Positions 1 through 3,935 of a stretch of 5,069 bases of DNA are shown piece after piece. Under the pieces are notes generated by a model that saw nothing but the letters and a program-made list of their open reading frames with translations, was not told where the DNA came from and ran no database searches. A program made the position numbers and the translations under genes. Source of the DNA: JAYKHL01 sp035284865 (GTDB lineage: Bacteria; Cyanobacteriota; Sericytochromatia; S15B-MN24; JAQBPE01); NCBI GenBank assembly GCA_035284865.1, contig JAYKHL010000249.1, forward strand, positions 1 through 5,069, given 5' to 3'. Numbering within the stretch: the stretch's first letter is position 1; every line of letters begins with the position of its first letter.

Positions 1-374
1 ATGGCGTAGTGGTTGACGAAGTTCCGGCCTCCCGAGTAGGGGTCGGTCTGCGTGGAGCGCATCTGGCGCAGCGTGTCGATGGGGCGTGCACCCATGGCCA
101 CCATGATGGGGTTGCTCCGGTAGTGCAGGTGCAGGTAATCGAACTCCGGGCCGCAGCCCTTCTTGACTTGCAGCCCGAGGGAGACGCCGAAGGCCTCCTC
201 TCCCGGGCCCCCAATCCAGAAGAAGCCCTGGCCGGCCCGGTTCATCTGGATGGTGATCTCGTCGATGACCCGGCTGGTCACCATATGCTGGTGAAGCTGC
301 CGCTTGAGCTCGGGGGTGAGCGCCGGGGGCTGGTGGACGCCGGTCGGGTTGGCAGGCTCGGAACGCGTCGTCAT
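1..374 (-). CDS. 2-oxoacid dehydrogenase E1 component, alpha subunit (N-terminal 124 residues, partial)
   Basis: This is the N-terminal third of a thiamine-diphosphate-dependent E1 alpha subunit; the rest lies beyond the left edge. The family decarboxylates pyruvate or branched-chain 2-oxoacids and passes the acyl group to a lipoyl E2 in a cytoplasmic complex. Visible family features are a helix with SRVIDE (34-39), the glycine-rich GQGFFWIGGPGEEA stretch (48-61), DYLHLHYR (79-86), and GGRNFVNHY (115-123), which matches the GRQMPVHYG position of branched-chain E1 alpha. The thiamine-binding GDG...NN motif would lie further on and is not visible. The start is ATG at 372-374, with GGAGG at 387-391 twelve bases upstream, a slightly long spacing. 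The first 20 or so residues are Pro-rich and variable, as is common in this family. I favour the branched-chain or broad-specificity type over strict pyruvate dehydrogenase. The beta subunit, if separate, is not in view. Family is confident; substrate is inference. Confidence 0.9.
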   Translation of the reverse strand, partial: MTTRSEPANPTGVHQPPALTPELKRQLHQHMVTSRVIDEITIQMNRAGQGFFWIGGPGEEAFGVSLGLQVKKGCGPEFDYLHLHYRSNPIMVAMGARPIDTLRQMRSTQTDPYSGGRNFVNHYA

Positions 375-386
375 GGCTGTGGGGAT

Positions 387-391
387 CCTCC
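387..391 (-). promoter_or_regulatory. Ribosome binding site of the E1 alpha gene
   Basis: On the minus strand this reads GGAGG, twelve bases before the ATG at 372-374. It is the only strong Shine-Dalgarno match near this start and supports it over later in-frame starts. Confidence 0.6.
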
Positions 392-428
392 GAAGTGGGC
401 GCCTGGCCTCGACGGGCCGGCGTATGCC

Positions 429-434
429 AGTGTA
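429..434 (-). promoter_or_regulatory. Possible -10 element (TACACT) for the E1 alpha gene
   Basis: On the minus strand the hexamer TACACT lies about 55 bases upstream of the E1 alpha start, in the 171-base divergent gap (375-545). I find no convincing -35 hexamer at 16-18 bases, so this is a weak suggestion based on position and the -10 match only. Confidence 0.25.
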
Positions 435-472
435 ACACACGCGCCACGCGCCACCCGGCCGCCCCGGGCTGG

Positions 473-501
473 TGGCCATGCCCTCCAGCACCCTTTACAA
501 T
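473..501 (+). promoter_or_regulatory. Putative sigma-70-type promoter of the small membrane protein gene
   Basis: A TACAAT -10 hexamer at 496-501 (one mismatch to TATAAT) follows TGGCCA at 473-478 (four of six matches to TTGACA) with a 17-base spacer. It lies 44 bases before the ATG at 546. The surrounding CCTTTACAATG closely resembles the element before the downstream RyR-domain gene, which raises confidence that it is functional. Confidence 0.5.
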
Positions 502-545
502 GCAGCCGAGCGCCAACCATCGCCCCCGCGGGCCCGGAGCACGCC

Positions 546-986
546 ATGACCACCTCGCCCTCCACCCCAGCAACCACCGCCCAGGCGCTGCGGCGGACAC
601 GCATCCTGATCGTCCTCGGATTGGCTGCGGTGGTGGCCGTCGCGGTGGGGCTGCAGCATCTGTCTCGGAGCGCCGTGCTGGCCGTGGAGGCCAAGGTTGT
701 GGCCGCCGACTTCCCCGAATTGCGGCTCGAGCAGGGGGTGGCGACGGTCGACGAGTTCGGCCGGGTGGCCGTTGATGGCCTGCTGCGCGAGCCGCCGCTG
801 TCGGTGGGGTCTCAGCGTCTCACCCCCCCGGGCCGGTACGTGGAGATCCTCATCGCGAACGACGGTGTCGCGGCCCACGTCCGGAAGACCGAGCTGGTGA
901 TCGGAGCCCGTGATGCGGATGACAGGTGGCATCCCCAGAGCGCCGGGGCAGTCGCCGAGCGTGTGAGGGGCGGCAAGACCCCCTGA
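546..986 (+). CDS. Small single-pass membrane-anchored protein of unknown function
   Basis: This gene encodes a 146-residue protein I do not recognise. The N-terminal 17 residues are Ser/Thr/Ala-rich and end in RRTR. A strongly hydrophobic stretch follows at about 20-36 and can serve as one membrane helix or an uncleaved signal anchor. Residues about 45-130 are polar with alternating hydrophobics and probably form a beta-rich domain on the outer face. The stretch YVEILIANDG (98-107), then ELVIGARDADDRW (116-128), has the shape of small beta-sandwich domains of the DUF4352 kind, but this is a weak resemblance. There are no cysteines and no catalytic signature. The start is ATG 546, with GGAG at 536-539 six bases upstream and a promoter-like element at 473-501. 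The open frame continues upstream to position 9, but that part only shadows the antisense E1 alpha gene. The gene stands alone, divergent from E1 alpha and 149 bases before the RyR-domain gene. That it is a gene is likely; its function is unknown. Confidence 0.75.
   Translation: MTTSPSTPATTAQALRRTRILIVLGLAAVVAVAVGLQHLSRSAVLAVEAKVVAADFPELRLEQGVATVDEFGRVAVDGLLREPPLSVGSQRLTPPGRYVEILIANDGVAAHVRKTELVIGARDADDRWHPQSAGAVAERVRGGKTP
966..984 (+). other. Short hairpin at the end of the small membrane protein gene
   Basis: AGGGG (966-970) can pair with CCCCT (980-984) around a 9-base loop, spanning the last codons and the stop. Only a short T-poor stretch follows, so it is at best a weak terminator. Confidence 0.2.
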
Positions 987-1015
987 GGATTTCTCGCCGG
1001 GCGTGATCGATGCCC

Positions 1016-1044
1016 GTGAATCGGCGCGTCACAGCCTCTACAAT
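1016..1044 (+). promoter_or_regulatory. Putative promoter of the RyR-domain gene
   Basis: The -10 hexamer TACAAT (1039-1044) sits in CCTCTACAATG, nearly the same as the element before the upstream gene (CCTTTACAATG). The -35 candidate GTGAAT (1016-1021) is poor, with three matches to TTGACA at 17-base spacing. The start codon is 91 bases further on, giving a leader of about 80 bases. Because this element lies downstream of an in-frame ATG at 1010, it argues that translation starts at 1136 instead. Confidence 0.45.
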
Positions 1045-1060
1045 GGCCGGCATTCAGAGG
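1035..1060. repeat. Imperfect inverted repeat overlapping the -10 box of the RyR-domain gene
   Basis: CCTCT (1035-1039) pairs with AGAGG (1056-1060) and AATG (1042-1045) pairs with CATT (1051-1054), around a GCCGG centre, with an AC/C mismatch between the arms. The dyad covers the TACAAT hexamer. This is where a repressor operator would sit, but it could also fold as a hairpin at the 5' end of the leader. The dyad is directly visible; any regulatory role is inference. Confidence 0.45.
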
Positions 1061-1063
1061 CCT

Positions 1064-1082
1064 GCCCGACGAGGGGCCGGGC
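1064..1082 (+). other. Possible leader hairpin before the RyR-domain gene
   Basis: GCCCG (1064-1068) pairs with CGGGC (1078-1082) around a 9-base loop, in the untranslated leader. In DNA this GC-rich such a short stem can occur by chance, and no riboswitch architecture is recognisable. Confidence 0.2.
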
Positions 1083-1135
1083 GTGAACCGCAGACGGGCA
1101 CGGCACACAAACCGCCGCGGACGAAGGGTTGGATC

Positions 1136-1828
1136 ATGGATTTCGAGAAGCTGGCAGCTGCCTCCCATCAAGCCTGGTTCCTGGCCATGGCGCGCCAGGG
1201 CTGGACGTTTGGTCCGCGCCTGAGCCAGGAGTTCAAGACCCATCCGTGGCTCAAGCCTTACCCTGGCCTCAGCGACGCCGCCAAGGAGATCGTCCGGGCG
1301 CAGGTTCGCGGGGTGCTGCAGGCCCTGGAGACCGAGGGCGTCAGCGACGTGAAGGGACTGGCTGGACAGGCACCGCCCCCGGCGCCAGGGCCCGTCACCA
1401 CCTCCCCCCGACCTGCTCCGGCTGTGGAGCCCGCCCCTGTGCGGCAGACGGCTGCGGCCCCGGTGGGCTCGCCGGCGGCCCCCAAGGTGTCGGCTGCGGC
1501 GCCTTTGTCGAAGGCCCAGGCACCGGAGCCGGCGGGCCTCGAGGCCGAGGTGATCGAGCGCCGGGTCGACGCCTCCGGGCGTATGCGCATCGGGTCCGGG
1601 CTGGTGAAGAAGGCCGAGCTCCTGAAGGGGGGGGCGCACCAGGTCACCATCTTGCAGGCCGGCAACGTGATCGAGGTGCTGCCTTACGACCCGGCGGCGG
1701 CCGGTGCATTCTACGCCTCGGTGAACCCGGACGGCTTCATGTTGCCCAAGGCCATGCTTGCCGGCACGGGGGCCCAGGACTTCATCCTGTCGATCACGCC
1801 GGGGCGGCTCATCGTGCGCCCGCGGTGA
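1136..1828 (+). CDS. RyR-domain protein with a C-terminal AbrB/MraZ-like beta-hairpin region
   Basis: This 230-residue protein has no signal peptide or membrane segment and is predicted cytoplasmic. Residues about 8-67 match the RyR domain (Pfam RyR family, shared by ryanodine receptors and scattered bacterial proteins): H11, W14, GW 22-23, FGP 25-27, K34, HP 36-37, PY 41-42, L45, KE 50-51, R54, V57 and L61 fall in the family's order and spacing. Residues 78-133 are a Pro/Ala/Ser-rich flexible linker. Residues about 136-230 have the look of swapped-hairpin DNA-binding folds: VDASGRMRI (144-152), a short helix, then a VTILQAGNVIEVLP strand pair (170-183). A second, degenerate copy appears as GFMLPKAML (200-208) and FILSITPGRLIVRP (216-229). 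The start is ATG 1136, with AAGGG at 1124-1128 seven bases before it; an upstream in-frame ATG at 1010 lacks a ribosome site. I infer a ligand-sensing or scaffold domain tethered to a possible DNA- or protein-binding domain. RyR is fairly sure; the C-terminal call is tentative. Confidence 0.8.
   Translation: MDFEKLAAASHQAWFLAMARQGWTFGPRLSQEFKTHPWLKPYPGLSDAAKEIVRAQVRGVLQALETEGVSDVKGLAGQAPPPAPGPVTTSPRPAPAVEPAPVRQTAAAPVGSPAAPKVSAAAPLSKAQAPEPAGLEAEVIERRVDASGRMRIGSGLVKKAELLKGGAHQVTILQAGNVIEVLPYDPAAAGAFYASVNPDGFMLPKAMLAGTGAQDFILSITPGRLIVRPR
1157..1336 (+). other. RyR domain (residues about 8-67 of the preceding CDS)
   Basis: The region shows the H..W, GW.FG, K.HP.L.PY and KE..R..V...L pattern of a complete single RyR unit. 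In animal ryanodine receptors the unit occurs in tandem pairs on the cytosolic face; bacterial proteins usually carry one or two. Its bacterial ligand is not established as far as I know, although links to nucleotide-type signals have been proposed. Confidence 0.75.
1627..1634 (+). repeat. G8 homopolymer inside the RyR-domain gene
   Basis: Eight consecutive G bases encode part of the LKGGA stretch at residues 163-167, just after the first hairpin-like unit begins. Slippage here would remove the last third of the protein, including the second hairpin-like unit. Confidence 0.8.
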
Positions 1829-1867
1829 AGCGCCAGGCAGGTCGTCATCCGAAGCCGGGCTGGCGCT
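1829..1867. terminator. Inverted repeat just after the RyR-domain gene, possible terminator
   Basis: A perfect 8-base stem, AGCGCCAG (1829-1836) with CTGGCGCT (1860-1867), begins immediately after the TGA stop. The 23-base loop is long and no T tract follows, so it is not a classic intrinsic terminator. It may still protect the 3' end of the message or slow polymerase between converging genes. Confidence 0.35.
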
Positions 1868-1881
1868 GCCTCCCAGAGGCG

Positions 1882-1898
1882 TCGCCACGCTTCGGCGA
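1882..1898. other. Small hairpin in the convergent gap
   Basis: TCGCC (1882-1886) pairs with GGCGA (1894-1898) around a 7-base loop. It is one of three stems in the 115-base gap between the converging genes and has no T tract on either strand. Confidence 0.25.
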
Positions 1899-1918
1899 GG
1901 GGGTTGCCAGCTCCCGGT

Positions 1919-1940
1919 CCTGGTCGGCCGCTGAACCAGG
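1919..1940. terminator. Hairpin just after the Nudix gene, possible end of the minus-strand operon
   Basis: CCTGGT (1919-1924) pairs exactly with ACCAGG (1935-1940) around a 10-base loop. On the minus strand the stem starts three bases after the Nudix stop codon. The position suits a terminator or 3' stabiliser, but the lack of a T run makes intrinsic termination uncertain. Confidence 0.35.
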
Positions 1941-1943
1941 GGC

Positions 1944-2438
1944 CTACCAGCGCTCGTAGCGCCAGCTCGTGGGCCGCCCGTCGGCGTAGGGCATCACGCC
2001 GTGGAAGGGGCGCGGGTCGCCGTCGAACACGAGCGGCAGGAAGTGGCGGTCTCCCTCCCAGAGGGGCAGCGACCCGTCGAGCAGGGCCGTTAAGGGTTTC
2101 CAGGCGAGCGTGCCTTCCGGGTTCTCGATGAAGGGTGTCCCCTCGAAGCGCGCGATGAGGAAGATGAACCCGAGCCAGTCTTCTCCCGCCTTGCCAAACC
2201 CGGGCCAGCTCACGGTGCCACGCAGGGCCATGCGCGTCACGCGCAGGCCTGCCTCCTCCTCGAGTTCCCGGCGCATGCAAGCCGAAACCCCTTCTCCTGC
2301 TTCCATCTTGCCGCCCAGTCCATTCCACTTGCCGAGGTGTGCGTCGTCAGGTCGGGCGTTGCGGTGAATGAGAAGCACCCGAGAGCCGTCGGGGGAGAGC
2401 ACGTAGCCGAGGGTGCCCACCACGGGTGTGTATGACAC
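1944..2438 (-). CDS. Nudix hydrolase, MutT/MTH1-like (probable oxidised-purine nucleoside triphosphatase)
   Basis: This 164-residue protein is predicted to hydrolyse nucleoside triphosphates, such as 8-oxo-dGTP or 2-hydroxy-dATP, to the monophosphate and pyrophosphate in the cytoplasm, keeping damaged bases out of DNA. The Nudix box is perfect: G43, E49, R57-E58, E61-E62 and G64, with metal-binding glutamates. The GKWNGLGGK stretch (36-44) and PLW..D..FLPL...RPFHG (125-147) align with human MTH1, including N39 at its Asn33 and W127 at its Trp117. The position of MTH1 Asp119 is Gly129, while D130 keeps Asp120. Length is close to MTH1, with a short Trp-rich tail. Translation starts at GTG 2436-2438, with a perfect AGGAGG (2447-2452) eight bases upstream, placed inside the end of the glycosidase gene. 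Only two bases separate it from that gene's TGA, so coupled translation is likely. Family is certain; exact substrate is inferred. Confidence 0.92.
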   Translation of the reverse strand: MSYTPVVGTLGYVLSPDGSRVLLIHRNARPDDAHLGKWNGLGGKMEAGEGVSACMRRELEEEAGLRVTRMALRGTVSWPGFGKAGEDWLGFIFLIARFEGTPFIENPEGTLAWKPLTALLDGSLPLWEGDRHFLPLVFDGDPRPFHGVMPYADGRPTSWRYERW

Positions 2439-2440
2439 GG

Positions 2441-3919
2441 TCAGGGCCTCCTGGCGGCCTCGTCGGCGGCGTCTGCCCGACGCACCACCAACAAGGCGTT
2501 GTTCACGGGTCTCTCGGTCCCATCCGAGGGACGGCTGATCAGCACGTCCCCGATGGTCATGGCCGTCGAGCCGCCACCGTCGAGGTTGATGGCCTCGGAG
2601 GCTCCCAGGGAGCGCATCAGGCGGGCCAGTTCCTCCAGCGTCACCCCCTGGCTGTAACGTGGTTGGCGGCCGTCCACAGCCACCAGCAACAGCCGGCCAT
2701 CCGGGTCGATTCCCACCGCCGTACGGGGAGCCCGGCCGTTCGCGACGTCGGGACGGAATCGCTCACGCTCGGCCGTGACCTTGATGGCGCCGCGGTCGAG
2801 CAGGGCAGGGCCACCGCCCAGCACGTGCCGGGCGCCGGGCCACACCTCAGCCAGCGGAAGCGAGAGCTTCACCCGGCTGCCCGGGCTCAGGCGCCGGGCC
2901 AGCCACTCTGCCGCCTGGCCGTGTGCTGACAGGACCCGACCGTTCGGGGGGATGTCACTGTCAGCCTCCCCGCTGCCCAGCACCACCCCGTGGCGGTCGA
3001 CGGTCCACTCCCTTCCCCCGCTCGGGGTCCCTGTGCGAGGCCCGAAGCGAGGCGTGTACAGCACCAGACGATTTAGCCCCCGGGGTTGGTTGATGCCGTC
3101 AAGATCGTAGGTCTCGCCGCTCTGAAGGGTGAGGCGCGCGCCCAGAGCGGTGGCGCCGATTCTGGCCTTGGCCCCGCCCAGGGCCAGCGCGGAGCGGTGA
3201 AACAACGGCGCGCTGATCAGCTCGCCGTCCACCATCAACACCCCCAACGGCTCCCCCGTACGGGGGGAGAAGAAGCTCCCGTTGATGGCCGCCACCGCGC
3301 CGCGCCGCCTGGCCATGCTGGTGACGGTCTCCCGGGCCGCAAACCCGTCTCGCGCCAGCACGGGGCGAAGCTCCAGATCGACGCGGTCAGGCTCCAACCG
3401 GAGGACGTGGGCCACGACGGGGCCACGGGCGTCAGCACGGCGCACCCGAACGTAGGATACGCCTGGGGCCACCGAGGAGGGTTCAGAGCACTCGTCATAA
3501 ACCTTTCGCACGGTTACGCGCAGCCCCCCCTCGCCGTCTGGCTCGACGTCCACCGGGCACCAGTGGCGCCACGCCAGCCGAAGCGTGAACCCGCCCCCGT
3601 CCGTGCGCGCGACGGAGACGGGCCCCAGCACCGCGTCGGACAGGGCCGAGAGGCCGGCCGGCACCTCCTCGCAGCGCACCGCGATCACCAGCGACGCTTC
3701 GCTGGCCCACACGTCGAACTCGCTGTGGGCCGGCACGGGCAGCCGAAGCTCGACCGTTTCAGCCGTGGCCCGCCACTCGGCGACGGACACCTCGGCAGCC
3801 GGCAGGGCGTCTGTCGCAGCCGGATCCCGGATGACGTCTCCAAGGGCCGCCGCCGTGGCTGGCGGCGACAGGCAGCAGACCAGCGCCACCCCCCCCCGGA
3901 AGAGAGACCGCGCGTGCAT
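2441..3919 (-). CDS. Exported phosphodiester glycosidase family protein (NAGPA domain) with AMIN-like N-terminal region
   Basis: This 492-residue protein has an N-terminal export signal: basic MHARSLFR, hydrophobic GGVALVCCL, and probable cleavage after the Ala-rich ATAAA near residue 25. Residues about 43-140 are beta-strand-rich (VELRLPVPAHSEFDVW, LVIAVRC, GLRVTVRKVY) and resemble AMIN-type envelope-binding domains, though weakly. Residues about 165-482 are a NAGPA domain: AAINGSFFSP (210-219), VLGGGPALLDRG (366-377), RAPRTAVGI (396-404), VDGRQPRYSQGVTLEEL (415-431), the signature NLDGGGSTAM (445-454), and SRPSDG.ERPVNNALLV (462-478). The mammalian relative uncovers mannose-6-phosphate by cleaving GlcNAc from a phosphodiester; bacterial members are thought to act on envelope glycan phosphodiesters, but the substrate here is unknown. 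Start ATG lies 16 bases after the murA stop, with GAGGG at 3933-3937 as a somewhat distant ribosome site. Being between murA and Nudix, it suggests a cell-wall role. Confidence 0.9.
   Translation of the reverse strand: MHARSLFRGGVALVCCLSPPATAAALGDVIRDPAATDALPAAEVSVAEWRATAETVELRLPVPAHSEFDVWASEASLVIAVRCEEVPAGLSALSDAVLGPVSVARTDGGGFTLRLAWRHWCPVDVEPDGEGGLRVTVRKVYDECSEPSSVAPGVSYVRVRRADARGPVVAHVLRLEPDRVDLELRPVLARDGFAARETVTSMARRRGAVAAINGSFFSPRTGEPLGVLMVDGELISAPLFHRSALALGGAKARIGATALGARLTLQSGETYDLDGINQPRGLNRLVLYTPRFGPRTGTPSGGREWTVDRHGVVLGSGEADSDIPPNGRVLSAHGQAAEWLARRLSPGSRVKLSLPLAEVWPGARHVLGGGPALLDRGAIKVTAERERFRPDVANGRAPRTAVGIDPDGRLLLVAVDGRQPRYSQGVTLEELARLMRSLGASEAINLDGGGSTAMTIGDVLISRPSDGTERPVNNALLVVRRADAADEAARRP
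2447..2452 (-). promoter_or_regulatory. Ribosome binding site that fixes the GTG start of the Nudix gene
   Basis: The minus strand reads AGGAGG, a full Shine-Dalgarno core, eight bases before GTG 2436-2438. It overlaps the last codons of the upstream glycosidase gene, so ribosomes ending there could re-initiate. Confidence 0.8.
3889..3897 (-). repeat. G9 homopolymer in the glycosidase signal peptide
   Basis: On the coding strand nine G bases run through codons 8-11 (Arg-Gly-Gly-Val), at the junction of the basic and hydrophobic parts of the signal peptide. A one-base change would abolish the protein almost at its start. It may be a slippage site or a sequencing-error risk. Confidence 0.85.
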
Positions 3920-3935
3920 GGCGCAGGCGCTGCCC

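Noticed and set aside
9..545. Upstream extension of the small membrane protein gene to position 9
   Set aside because: It runs antisense through the E1 alpha gene and its divergent promoter region, and the ATG at 546 has a good ribosome site.
1010..1135. Earlier in-frame ATG for the RyR gene adding 42 residues
   Set aside because: No Shine-Dalgarno sequence precedes it, the extra residues are Arg-rich and do not extend the domain, and the likely -10 box lies downstream of it.
812..1888. Long minus-strand open frame (358 codons) opposite the RyR gene
   Set aside because: It spans two plus-strand genes and the gap between them, is rich in Arg/His/Gly of low complexity, has no recognisable domain and no ribosome site. 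It is a GC-rich antisense shadow.
1829..1943. Intrinsic terminators with T tracts in the convergent gap
   Set aside because: Hairpins are present but neither strand has a T run after a stem, so only weak terminator calls are justified.
1129..1959. Plus-strand open frame overlapping the RyR gene in another frame
   Set aside because: It is Gly/Arg-rich, has no motif and overlaps the well-supported RyR frame almost entirely.
3868..3885. Cys-Cys in the glycosidase signal peptide as a lipobox
   Set aside because: The residues before either Cys (A-L-V and L-V-C) do not fit the usual lipobox, and a normal Ala-rich cleavage site follows.
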